This document shows positions 15,966-24,622 of a DNA stretch of 64,000 nucleotides, in pieces. Source of the DNA: CANLBN01 sp965230205 (GTDB lineage Bacteria; Pseudomonadota; Gammaproteobacteria; Pseudomonadales; Cellvibrionaceae); NCBI GenBank assembly GCA_965230205.1, contig OZ245996.1, positions 1 to 64,000 of the forward strand. Reading direction: 5' to 3'. Under the pieces are notes generated by a model. That model was not told where the DNA came from. It was given only the letters and a program-made list of their open reading frames with translations, and did no database searches. The position numbers were made by a program, and so were the translations under genes. Position 1 is the first letter of the stretch; each line of letters begins with the position of its first letter.

Positions 15966-16308
15966 TGACTGGTATCTCCTGCACAATTAGATTTTTGATA
16001 AAGGTTATGGCAAATGCTGTTATTTTTATATTTAATCTTGAGGATGTTTTTTAGCATTTCAGCTAGGGCCTGTTGACACTAATCAGTTTATTGAAATTTA
16101 ACGACATAAAATCACTATAAACGACACTCGCCATCGAAATATCGTCAACTCGGTAAATAACTCAAGCGCATAAAAAGATAAGTTTTTTATGTAGCCATTA
16201 GCACAAGGTATTATTTTATTGACAATTGATCGAACGCATCATCAAATGGTCTATAGCAAAATGGCTCAAAAACAATGAGAGCCTCTGAAACGGGCGTTAA
16301 GGTATTTT
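15966..16308. promoter_or_regulatory. Divergent control region of the dehydrogenase and AraC genes
   Basis: A 343-base AT-rich region between two divergent genes with no open frame of note. It must hold both promoters and probably the binding sites of the AraC regulator. I see no unambiguous -35/-10 pair or repeated operator half-sites. Confidence 0.45.
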
Positions 16309-17472
16309 ATGAAAACAAGCAGTATGAGCGGTTTCGACCCGAAGAAAAGTACCCCTCAAAAAATCGGTTTTCTATTAATTAATAATTTCACCATGATTTC
16401 GTTTGCGTCAGCCATTGACCCATTGCGCATGGCGAACCAGTTGTCGAGTCAGGAGCTCTATCAATGGATTGTGTTCAGCGAAAATGGCAGGCCTGTTAAA
16501 TCCAGTGACGGCATAAAAGTGTCCGCGGATGCCAGTATCAGTGACACCATTCACTTAGATACATTGATTGTTGTTGGCGGGGTTGATATCACCCACAGCT
16601 ATACCAAAAACCAACTTTCCTGGTTGAAACAATTAGATCGTAAAAGTATTCAACTAGGCGCGGTCTGCACAGGCGCTTATGTGTTAGCCGCAGCAGGTTT
16701 ATTAGATGACCGGGAATTCAGCGCTCATTGGGAATGCATTCCATCTATTAACGAAAACTTCCCTAAGGCAAATAATAATAACCACTTGTATTCTTTATCA
16801 AAAGACAGGCTCACCAGCTCCGGCGGCATTGTACCTTTGGATATGATGCTGGCACTGATACACCAACAATATGGCAGTGAATTGGTCGCGGCTATTTCCG
16901 ATATGTTTATCTGTGACCGCGTACGTTCAGAGGCAGATTATCAACGGGTCCCAATGCGACATTCCATAGGTAATATGCAACCCAAATTAGTTGAGCTGGT
17001 ATCGTTAATGGAAAATAACTTAGAAGAGCCCATTCATTTGGATGAACTGGCGAGTTATGTCAATGTGTCTCGCCGCCAACTTGAGCGGCTTTTTCAAAAA
17101 TATTTAAGTTGTACACCTTCGCGTTATTATTTGAAATTACGCTTGGCCCGAGCAAGACAGTTATTAAAACAAACGTCACTCTCTATCATCGAAATCGCGA
17201 CGGCTTGTGGTTTTGTATCAACGCCTCACTTCAGCAAATGCTATCGAGATTATATGGGCATGCCACCCAGAGAAGAACGTCTGAACTCGCAAACAAGTTT
17301 TGGTGGGAATCAACCAACGATTGCACCAAGTAAGGTTGCGAATAAAGATGCAAATAAAAAACAAAGTACTTTTGGTAAAAAAAATAATAAAACAAAAAAA
17401 GCGATACCCGCTAAAAAGCCAGATATTGCTCAGCGCGAACCAAGCTATGGAAGCATTGATATTAAGCGCTGA
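16309..17472 (+). CDS. GATase1-like AraC-family activator (GbdR/CdhR type)
   Basis: A 387-residue regulator: N-terminal class I glutamine-amidotransferase-like domain (about residues 18-200, with GAVCTGAYVLAAAGLLDDREFSAHWE) and a C-terminal AraC double helix-turn-helix (about 225-325, ending CGFVSTPHFSKCYRDYMGMPPREER). GbdR, SouR and CdhR of Pseudomonas have this design and activate carnitine, betaine, dimethylglycine and sarcosine genes. The divergent dehydrogenase gene is the natural target. Odd feature: a 60-residue Lys/Asn/Thr-rich tail after the DNA-binding domain, longer than usual in the family. Confidence 0.85.
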   Translation: MKTSSMSGFDPKKSTPQKIGFLLINNFTMISFASAIDPLRMANQLSSQELYQWIVFSENGRPVKSSDGIKVSADASISDTIHLDTLIVVGGVDITHSYTKNQLSWLKQLDRKSIQLGAVCTGAYVLAAAGLLDDREFSAHWECIPSINENFPKANNNNHLYSLSKDRLTSSGGIVPLDMMLALIHQQYGSELVAAISDMFICDRVRSEADYQRVPMRHSIGNMQPKLVELVSLMENNLEEPIHLDELASYVNVSRRQLERLFQKYLSCTPSRYYLKLRLARARQLLKQTSLSIIEIATACGFVSTPHFSKCYRDYMGMPPREERLNSQTSFGGNQPTIAPSKVANKDANKKQSTFGKKNNKTKKAIPAKKPDIAQREPSYGSIDIKR

Positions 17473-17501
17473 AACATTTGATCTTTACAAGTTATAGGAA
17501 C

Positions 17502-18557
17502 CTAGCAACACCCACCAGAATTTACCGCCTCCTCTGTACTGGCTGATATATCAAAAGGAACCGGAGTGCCACACCCTTCAAAAATACCGTAATGGGTTGT
17601 GGTATCACCAAAAAACTCGAAGTGTTTTGCAAAGCGTGAATGCTTAAGCATATTGTAGGTGTTACTGCATACAGGAAATACTCGACCCGTTTCAATACTA
17701 TGGTGTTTATCAAGTATAAAGCCATCAAGACTATTTTCGACGGTACCAAGATAGCGTACCGCTTGTCCGTAATCTTCACAACTAGGCTCAAGGTTATCTA
17801 ACTTAAATAAACGATAGGTTGCCGAATAAAATTTAATATTCCCCACTTTTTGTTCAATTGCTGGATTTTCAATGGTCAGTGGGCGATCTTCGACTAATCG
17901 TGGATCTGCAAAACCCGCTTGTTTTGCCAAATTTATAAAGTCATTCCAGTAAAGTGCACCTGACAGACATTCACCGTATAACACAGAGTCTTTAGCCAAT
18001 TCAGTAGGAATACGACGATCCGCATAAACATCAGAGAAATACATTTCGCCGCCAGGTTTTAACAAAGAATAAGCGTGCTTTAATACTGCAGACTTATCCA
18101 TGCACAAATTTAAGACACAATTAGAGACAATCACATCAAAAAAGCTCTTTTCTAATGCCAGCTCGTCCAATTGTTCAAGATAACCTTGTAAAAATCGTGT
18201 ATTCGCTTTTTGGTAACCAAACTGTTCTCGATGAAAATCTTGATATTTATTAGCGACTGCCAATTGCTCTTCTGTCATATCAACGCCAGTAACAGAACCC
18301 TGCTCTCCTACCATTGCGGAAAGCGCATAACAATCACGACCAGCGCCACAGCCCAAATCTAATATATGAGCACCATCTAAAGCTTCCGGTGCAATTAACC
18401 CACAGCCATAATATCTGGCCATAACTTCATCATTAATCTTACTGAGGATGGCTTTTAAATAATCCGAGATGGTTGAATCTGTACAACAGGCATTCGTTTG
18501 TAAATCTTGAGAGGACTGAAGAGTCTTGCCATAGTAGTCTTGCACTTCTGAATGCAT
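17502..18557 (-). CDS. arsM: Arsenite methyltransferase ArsM-like
   Basis: A 351-residue SAM-dependent methyltransferase. HILDLGCGAGRDCYALS is the SAM-binding motif I, followed by VTGVDMTEEQLAVA and LKPGGEMYFSDVYADRR. Cysteines placed as in ArsM (C24-C25 near the start, C in VSNCVLNLC, C in GECLSG) can bind As(III), and the protein ends in NSGGCC. ArsM methylates arsenite to volatile or less retained forms. It is the last of four same-strand genes with a SigZ-type sigma factor, a cysteine synthase-like enzyme and a glutathione transferase, a set suited to metalloid stress. Selenium or tellurium handling cannot be excluded. Confidence 0.85.
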   Translation of the reverse strand: MHSEVQDYYGKTLQSSQDLQTNACCTDSTISDYLKAILSKINDEVMARYYGCGLIAPEALDGAHILDLGCGAGRDCYALSAMVGEQGSVTGVDMTEEQLAVANKYQDFHREQFGYQKANTRFLQGYLEQLDELALEKSFFDVIVSNCVLNLCMDKSAVLKHAYSLLKPGGEMYFSDVYADRRIPTELAKDSVLYGECLSGALYWNDFINLAKQAGFADPRLVEDRPLTIENPAIEQKVGNIKFYSATYRLFKLDNLEPSCEDYGQAVRYLGTVENSLDGFILDKHHSIETGRVFPVCSNTYNMLKHSRFAKHFEFFGDTTTHYGIFEGCGTPVPFDISASTEEAVNSGGCC

Positions 18558-18738
18558 AATTATTTCCTGAATAGTAAGGTTGCGCTAATACAAATAAACA
18601 AAAAATCGATTAGAGAATACATCGTTAACAAAAGTTCCTTTTTATATATTACGTTTATGTATTACGTCTTATCATGCTATAAAGATATCAACCTACCATA
18701 TTTTCATTAACGTTTATGTATCATGTAGTATGAAACCC

Positions 18739-19296
18739 TTAACATTTTGTACAAATATCTTGTTTTGGGTCACACGTAACGACACCCCCATATTTATCCA
18801 GGGTAAGATGACAACAATCCTCAAATAATGACCTCAGTTCACGGCGGCTTTTATGCACACGCGACTTCAATGTGGAATAATTGATACCTAACTGTTGTGC
18901 ATAAGCCTTTTGTGATTTCCCTTTAAGATCTACCTCCATTAACAGGGCGGCACTGTCGTCAGATAACGCGTGAATAAAAGGGGTGATGCAATTAGCAAGC
19001 GATTGTTGAAGATCTGGCTCATTAGCGCGATACCATAAGTCACTCTCATCAAAATCATTAACCGCCAAATCGGCCGTTTTGTGGCGTTGACGATAAAAAT
19101 CAATAATGGCGTGGTTAGCTATCTGAAATAGCCAAGACTTGACGCTTTTTTGTGACTTTACCGTATGCAAGTTACGATAGGTTTTAATCAGAACTTCCTG
19201 AAGCAAATCATCAACTTCATCTGAATCCGATACTTTAGAATGTAAAAATGCTTTTAAACTGCTTCGATATTCAGACCATACTGCCTCAATTTCCAC
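18739..19296 (-). CDS. sigZ: SigZ-type ECF sigma factor
   Basis: A 185-residue ECF sigma factor: region 2 (DEVDDLLQEVLIKTYRNLHTVKSQKSVKSWLFQIANHAIIDFYR) and region 4 (AYAQQLGINYSTLKSRVHKSRREL). The layout and the C-terminal Cys-bearing tail (CDPKQDICTKC) match SigZ-like proteins, in which the Cys residues may sense metal, metalloid or redox state instead of a membrane anti-sigma factor; no anti-sigma gene is visible beside it. It probably controls the arsM gene downstream and perhaps itself. Confidence 0.82.
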   Translation of the reverse strand: MEIEAVWSEYRSSLKAFLHSKVSDSDEVDDLLQEVLIKTYRNLHTVKSQKSVKSWLFQIANHAIIDFYRQRHKTADLAVNDFDESDLWYRANEPDLQQSLANCITPFIHALSDDSAALLMEVDLKGKSQKAYAQQLGINYSTLKSRVHKSRRELRSLFEDCCHLTLDKYGGVVTCDPKQDICTKC

Positions 19297-19415
19297 TACA
19301 GGCCCCTATATTCATATGATTTAGTTTTTATTCTTCCTTTTGTGCTTTTTTCTCTTTCGTACCTTACCGTTAATATCTGCTGCCTATTTATCGTTATCGA
19401 TCTTCCTCACTATAT

Positions 19416-20474
19416 TCACTCAGAGTCCTTAATATTAAGCCAACAATCCAATTGGTCCAGGTAGGGCTGCACATCACCAATATTTTCAGTAACCCATTGC
19501 TGATTATAATAGGTATCAAGATAGCGCTCACCACTATCGCACATCAATGTCACAATTGAGCCTTTTTCTTGTCGGCATGCCATCTCTTCCGCAACGTTAA
19601 GTACCCCCCAAAGGTTAGTACCTGTTGAAGCCCCGGCTTTACGACCAATTAATCTCTCCAACCAAATAATGGTTGCTACACTGGCAGCATCAGGTACCTT
19701 TATCATATGATTGATGACGTCTGGCTGAAAAGAACGCTCGACTTTGGGGCGACCAATGCCTTCAATACGACTGGAAATATCGCATTGAATACTTCTATTA
19801 TTGGATTGATAACTGTCGTAAAACACAGAGTTTTCAGGATCTACTACGACAAGCTGGGTCTCATAACCTTTATACAAAATGTAGCGCCCAAGGGTTGCAG
19901 AGGTACCACCTGTCCCAGCGCTCATGACTACCGTACTGGGCACTGAATAAGGTTCGCACTCCATTTGCCGGAAGATACTTTCAGCAATGTTATTGTTCCC
20001 GCGCCAGTCGGTTGCTCGCTCAGCATAGGTAAACTGATCCATAAAATAGCCATCGATCTTATTCTCAAGCGCCACCGATGCATCGTGCATTTGTGGCACG
20101 GAATCAACAAAATGGCATTGACCACCATACAGTTCGATTTGCCTAATTTTACTTTGCGCGGTACTTTTGGGAACCACAGCAATAAAAGGCACACCGATCA
20201 TACGTGCAAAATAAGCTTCCGAAACCGCTGTACTACCCGATGAAGCCTCTACAATAGTTGTTTTTTCATTAATTTTCCCATTACATAAAGCATATAAAAA
20301 AAGTGAGCGCGCTAGGCGATGTTTTAAACTCCCTGTTGGATGAGTACTTTCATCTTTCAGGTAAAGATCAACACCACGAAGCCTCGGCACATTTAATTTA
20401 AACAAATGTGTATCTGCTGAGCGATGCGCATCTGCTTCGATTTTTTTTATTGCTGCTCTTACCCAAGCATTCAT
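19416..20474 (-). CDS. PLP-dependent cysteine synthase/desulfhydrase family enzyme
   Basis: A 352-residue fold-type II PLP enzyme. The PLP Lys is probably K51 in DESTHPTGSLKHRLA; SSGSTAVSEA binds the substrate carboxylate, SAGTGGTSATLGRY the PLP phosphate, and CDSGERYLDTYY closes the site. This matches the 'cysteine synthase family'/Cds1 group, whose members make cysteine or release sulfide from it. I start at ATG 20474, eight bases after the glutathione-transferase stop, rather than further upstream where the frame overlaps that gene. In this neighbourhood it could supply thiol or sulfide for metalloid detoxification. Confidence 0.8.
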   Translation of the reverse strand: MNAWVRAAIKKIEADAHRSADTHLFKLNVPRLRGVDLYLKDESTHPTGSLKHRLARSLFLYALCNGKINEKTTIVEASSGSTAVSEAYFARMIGVPFIAVVPKSTAQSKIRQIELYGGQCHFVDSVPQMHDASVALENKIDGYFMDQFTYAERATDWRGNNNIAESIFRQMECEPYSVPSTVVMSAGTGGTSATLGRYILYKGYETQLVVVDPENSVFYDSYQSNNRSIQCDISSRIEGIGRPKVERSFQPDVINHMIKVPDAASVATIIWLERLIGRKAGASTGTNLWGVLNVAEEMACRQEKGSIVTLMCDSGERYLDTYYNQQWVTENIGDVQPYLDQLDCWLNIKDSE

Positions 20475-20481
20475 TTCACTT

Positions 20482-21180
20482 TTAACTACAACAGTCTGTC
20501 GGGCAAACCTTATCCGAAGGTGTGCAGCATTTCCCTGTTCCCAGATAGGTGCTATCCGATAAATAAAACTCTGTAAATGCCTCCTCAAAGTCTTCTGGCA
20601 CCGATTTTTCTGCTAGTCCAGAGGCTAATAGTGCTTTTTGCCAAGCTTTCACTTTTGGGTAGTTCTCTAAGAAATCGAAACGCGCATACTTCTCAATAAC
20701 ACCCGCTCTATGCAACAATGGTAACCAGGCAATATCGACATTACCCAACGATTCACCGTAAAAATATGGCCCCTTACCCAGCTTTTTCTCAGCCTTCTCA
20801 AACGCTTTACCCAGTTTTGTCGCACGCTCCGCCAAGATATCTGGGTCTGGACTGCGCTGCGCAGAACATTGCACTAAATAGTGTTTACTGGCTTGGTATG
20901 CCCAGGCACGATTTTTAGCTCGCTGCTCAGGGCTTACCCCCGGCTCAATAGGATCATAGACTTCATCCAAATACTCAACGATTGCATCCGACTCAAATAG
21001 CGCCTCTCCCGATTCAGTAATCAATACAGGCACTTGCCCGGTGGGTGATAAGTCAAGAAACCACTGTGGTTTATTATTCAAATTAATAAAGTCTATTTCA
21101 TAAGGGATTTTTTTGGCTTCGAGTAATGCGGTAACACGCTGTACAAAAGGACATATTTTAAAACTAATAACTTTAATCAC
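20482..21180 (-). CDS. Glutathione S-transferase-like protein with Cys-rich tail
   Basis: A 232-residue GST: thioredoxin-like N-terminal domain with C10-P11-F12 as likely active site (omega or dehydroascorbate-reductase type), PTGQVPVLI cis-proline loop and FESDAIVEYLDE, then an all-helical C-terminal domain. The unusual part is the last 16 residues, KCCTPSDKVCPTDCCS, six Cys in a short tail that could bind thiophilic metals or metalloids. It is the first gene of the same-strand group with the PLP enzyme only eight bases downstream. Omega-class GSTs can reduce methylated arsenic species, which would suit the arsM gene nearby. Confidence 0.82.
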   Translation of the reverse strand: MIKVISFKICPFVQRVTALLEAKKIPYEIDFINLNNKPQWFLDLSPTGQVPVLITESGEALFESDAIVEYLDEVYDPIEPGVSPEQRAKNRAWAYQASKHYLVQCSAQRSPDPDILAERATKLGKAFEKAEKKLGKGPYFYGESLGNVDIAWLPLLHRAGVIEKYARFDFLENYPKVKAWQKALLASGLAEKSVPEDFEEAFTEFYLSDSTYLGTGKCCTPSDKVCPTDCCS

Positions 21181-21497
21181 TTAGGTCTCCAATCATTAAG
21201 AGGGTTATTGATTGATAAGACGTAGGAATTGGCAAAAAGACGAGAAATACGGGAGATTATTTGATTAAAATAAGAAGCTGATACACATAAATTGAATCAA
21301 CTATTTGAATTTAAAGGGAAAAAAGAACGTATAATAGCACTCAAAATTTTAAAGTGTTGATCAGTCTCTCTCTATATTCTGATAGACTACAGCCTTAAAT
21401 CTTTGTTTTTAAGAATTTTAATTATTACTTCTTTTTTGGATAGAGCCAATCCTGCATTGGACGAACCATTAAGTTGCTTGTAGTACGTAAGTTATAT
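21181..21497. promoter_or_regulatory. Divergent intergenic region, GST versus dusA
   Basis: A 317-base AT-rich gap. On the plus strand TATAAT at 21330-21335 with TTGAAT at 21305-21310 (19-base spacing) could be a dusA promoter, though it lies far upstream of the start. No RNA gene or repeat recognised. Confidence 0.35.
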
Positions 21498-22478
21498 ATG
21501 AATGCATCCCCTCACCGTTTCTGCGTTGCCCCCATGATGGATTGGAGTGACCGACACTGTCGTTACCTATGGCGCCTGATTTCAGAGTATTCTTTGTTAT
21601 ACACAGAAATGGTCACAACAGGTGCCTTGCTCCAAGGAGATCGAGAGCGTTTTCTAGAGTATAACGACAGTGAACACCCTGTTGCCTTGCAACTAGGCGG
21701 CAGCAACCCTGAAGATCTTGCTGAATGTGCACGGCTGGCTGAACAATGGGGTTACGATGAGGTCAATCTAAATTGCGGCTGCCCTAGTGACCGAGTACAA
21801 AATGGAATGATTGGTGCCTGCCTGATGGCTCACCCCACTCTTGTTGCTGATTGTATTAAAGCCATGCAGGATGCTGTCAGTATTCCGGTTACGATTAAGC
21901 ACCGTATTGGAATTGATGATATGGATGATTATCAGGGTTTAGTTGACTTTGTCGGTGAAATCGCTGATACAGGCTGTACAACATTTATTGTCCATGCACG
22001 CAAGGCCTGGTTACAGGGATTAAGCCCAAAACAGAATAGAGAAATACCACCATTAGTTTATGAGAATGTTTATCGTCTTAAACAAGTCATGCCGCACTTG
22101 AATATCGTGATTAACGGAGGCATTAAATCATTGGATGAATGTGACACACAATTGCAATATGTAGATGGTGTGATGGTTGGCCGAGAAGCGTATAGCAACC
22201 CTTATTTATTGGCCGATGTCGACAGGCAAATATTCGGCATGGATAAATCACCACTCTCTCGCAAAGCGATTATGCTTGCCTATATTGAATATTGCGAAAA
22301 AATATTATCCAGCGGGAAAAAGAAAGCGACCCGCCTGCACCATATGAGCAAACATATACTTGGGCTGTTTCAAGGAGAGAAAGGCGCACGGGCCTTTCGC
22401 CGCTATATCAGCGAGAATGCGTATAAAGCAGATGCCAATACCGATATACTTTATACCGCACTAGAAAAGGTTCATTAG
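21498..22478 (+). CDS. dusA: tRNA-dihydrouridine synthase A
   Basis: A 326-residue flavoenzyme that reduces uridines in the tRNA D-loop. FCVAPMMDWSDRHCRYLWR at the start, EVNLNCGCPSDRVQNGMIGACLM with catalytic C95, and VINGGIKSLDEC plus DGVMVGREAYSNPYLL in the FMN phosphate site are typical of DusA. I use ATG 21498 rather than an in-frame TTG upstream, giving the usual length. A transaldolase gene follows 42 bases downstream. Confidence 0.93.
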   Translation: MNASPHRFCVAPMMDWSDRHCRYLWRLISEYSLLYTEMVTTGALLQGDRERFLEYNDSEHPVALQLGGSNPEDLAECARLAEQWGYDEVNLNCGCPSDRVQNGMIGACLMAHPTLVADCIKAMQDAVSIPVTIKHRIGIDDMDDYQGLVDFVGEIADTGCTTFIVHARKAWLQGLSPKQNREIPPLVYENVYRLKQVMPHLNIVINGGIKSLDECDTQLQYVDGVMVGREAYSNPYLLADVDRQIFGMDKSPLSRKAIMLAYIEYCEKILSSGKKKATRLHHMSKHILGLFQGEKGARAFRRYISENAYKADANTDILYTALEKVH

Positions 22479-22520
22479 CATCGTAACAACAAACATTAAC
22501 ATTTAACGGCTTGTAAACTT

Positions 22521-23483
22521 ATGACTTCAGTATTAGAACAATTAAAAGGAATGACCGATATTGTTGCCGACACCGGTGATATAGAGGCAATAAAGTTGTA
22601 TCACCCACTCGATGCAACCACTAACCCTTCTTTACTTTACAAAGCGGCCCAACTTCCACTCTATGAAGTAGTTTTCAAAAAAGCCGTAATATGGGCAACA
22701 CAACAATCGGCCGATACTGATGCACAAATTTCTTTGGCGATGGATAAATTTGCCGTGATGATTGGCTCAGAAATTCTGAATATAATTCCTGGCCGAGTAT
22801 CAACAGAAGTAGATGCACGCCTATCATTTAATACTGAAGCGACGGTTGAGAAAGCACGTCGTTTGATAGCGCTTTATCAAGAACAGGGAATCGGCCGTGA
22901 ACGGATACTGATTAAAATTGCTTCAACCTGGGAAGGTATTAAGGCCGCTGAAATACTAGAAAAGGAAGGCATTCATTGCAACTTGACCTTGTTATTCAGC
23001 CTGACTCAAGCTGTTGCTTGCGCCGATGCTGGCGTATTTTTAATTTCACCTTTTGTAGGCCGTATTCTGGATTGGTATAAGAAACACACCGGGCAAACCA
23101 GTTATGAACCACAGGAAGATCCGGGTGTTTTATCAGTTACTGAGATTTATCAATACTATAAACAACACCAAATAGACACTATTGTTATGGGGGCCAGTTT
23201 CCGCAACAGTGGTGAAATTATCGAATTAGCGGGCTGTGATCGATTAACGATTAGCCCGGACTTGTTATCTGAGCTGAATCAAAGCAATGACACTATTATT
23301 CGTAAGTTGTCACCAGAAAACGCCAGTAATACTATTGAAAAAATGGAGCTAAACGAAAGCCAGTTCCGCTATCAGCTCAATGATGATGCCATGGCGACCG
23401 AGAAACTAGCGGAAGGTATTCGTAACTTTGTTAAAGATCAGGTAAAACTCGAAGCACTAATCCGCGAAAAAATAGCACTATGA
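22521..23483 (+). CDS. tal: Transaldolase
   Basis: A 320-residue TalB-type transaldolase of the non-oxidative pentose phosphate pathway; it moves a dihydroxyacetone unit between sugar phosphates. The Schiff-base Lys is K132 in RILIKIASTWEGIKAAE, preceded by TTNPSL and followed by NLTLLFSLTQAVACADAGVFLISPFVGRILDW. Full length. Its stop overlaps the start of the TerB-like gene by four bases, so both are co-translated. Confidence 0.95.
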   Translation: MTSVLEQLKGMTDIVADTGDIEAIKLYHPLDATTNPSLLYKAAQLPLYEVVFKKAVIWATQQSADTDAQISLAMDKFAVMIGSEILNIIPGRVSTEVDARLSFNTEATVEKARRLIALYQEQGIGRERILIKIASTWEGIKAAEILEKEGIHCNLTLLFSLTQAVACADAGVFLISPFVGRILDWYKKHTGQTSYEPQEDPGVLSVTEIYQYYKQHQIDTIVMGASFRNSGEIIELAGCDRLTISPDLLSELNQSNDTIIRKLSPENASNTIEKMELNESQFRYQLNDDAMATEKLAEGIRNFVKDQVKLEALIREKIAL

Positions 23484-23944
23484 TAAAACTTATTGAAAAA
23501 ATGTTTGAGAGTGTTTCAAACACGGATAATCAAGTAGCACTATCACAACAGGAATTGAATGTGGCAACAGCGGCCTTATTGATTGAAGTCGCTGTTATTG
23601 ATCAGGATTTTGATCAAAGTGAGCAACAACAGTTACAAAAATTATTAATGGCGGAGTGTGAGCTAACAGATACTGAGGCGGCAACTTTAATTGAAGAGGC
23701 AAAAGAAGCCTCTGCCAACTCTTCTTCTCTCTATGACTTTACACAATTAATTAACCGCCACTGCGATTACCAACAAAAGCTATCATTAGTGTCAGGATTA
23801 TGGAAAATTGCTTATGCTGATGGGGAGCTGGATAAATACGAAGAACATATTATCCGCCGGATCACTGACTTAATTCACGTCAGTCATCGAGATTTTATTC
23901 AGGTGAAAATTCAGGTAAGAGATAGAATGGAGAATAACAAATAA
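23480..23944 (+). CDS. TerB-like protein
   Basis: A 154-residue all-helical protein of the TerB/DUF533-like group: LLIEVAVIDQDFDQSEQQQLQKLL and then a second half LVSGLWKIAYADGELDKYEEHIIRRITDLIHV, with the Asp/Glu pairs that bind metal in TerB. Translationally coupled to tal. Family members occur in tellurite-resistance and membrane-stress settings; here it is alone, so the role is open. Confidence 0.8.
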   Translation: MIKLIEKMFESVSNTDNQVALSQQELNVATAALLIEVAVIDQDFDQSEQQQLQKLLMAECELTDTEAATLIEEAKEASANSSSLYDFTQLINRHCDYQQKLSLVSGLWKIAYADGELDKYEEHIIRRITDLIHVSHRDFIQVKIQVRDRMENNK

Positions 23945-23995
23945 TTTAGTCGTAGTTTTTATCTTATTTTAGCTCGTTCAATTTATTTCGTTCGC

Positions 23996-24508
23996 CTAGC
24001 CGCACTTTAACATTTGGACCAGATCTTTAAAGGTTTCCTGGTTGGTTTTATTAAGCCCCATCAACACACAGTGCGATTCAAGTACTTTTGCTTTGACAAG
24101 GTCCTCATCATTGCCATCAGGTTTTAAACTGACAAACTCCGATTGCTCACAATAATCTTGCGGTGGCTCATCAATTACCTCACAAACATCATCCAGACCC
24201 ATTGTTGTTAACAAGCGGATAATAGCGGGTTGATTACAAATAATTAAGGGGCTTTTCTGACTTTGAGATTTGCTTTTAACGGCGAGTTTTGCGATAAGAC
24301 CAAGGGTTGTACTGTCTAAACCAACGGCCTCATTGAGGTCAAATAATACAGTGGAGAAGTCTTTACGGGCAATGAAACTCTCGATACATTCGTCGAAAGG
24401 AATGCACAATGTCAGGCGTACATCCCCTGACATTTTGATAACATAGACTCCATCATGGTCGGCGACTAGAATTTCACCGGATGATACATCTGATTTCAAT
24501 TCAAACAA
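23996..24508 (-). CDS. STAS-domain anti-sigma factor antagonist, HsbA-like
   Basis: A 170-residue protein whose N-terminal about 110 residues form a STAS domain: VYVIKMSGDVRLTLCIPF, then FDLNEAVGLDSTTLGLIAKLAV with the conserved phosphorylatable Ser/Thr after Asp (DSTTLG). A C-terminal extension of about 60 residues follows. The next gene upstream encodes a receiver-PP2C phosphatase, the standard partner. In Pseudomonas HsbA and HsbR form such a pair and switch between FlgM and a diguanylate cyclase to choose motility or biofilm. The exact partner here is unknown. Confidence 0.82.
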   Translation of the reverse strand: MFELKSDVSSGEILVADHDGVYVIKMSGDVRLTLCIPFDECIESFIARKDFSTVLFDLNEAVGLDSTTLGLIAKLAVKSKSQSQKSPLIICNQPAIIRLLTTMGLDDVCEVIDEPPQDYCEQSEFVSLKPDGNDEDLVKAKVLESHCVLMGLNKTNQETFKDLVQMLKCG

Positions 24509-24622
24509 CCTCTAATCATACTGCTAATGTTAACTGCCCAACTTTAGAAGCCGATTCAAGCACTCACATAATAACGGCTTAAACTTCAGCTACTTAACTT
24601 CATTTTAGCTCACTATTTTGAT

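Noticed and set aside
16070..16090. TAGGGCCTGTT word, also near 34245, as an insertion-sequence end
   Set aside because: Only a short word is shared, with no terminal inverted repeats, target duplication or transposase.
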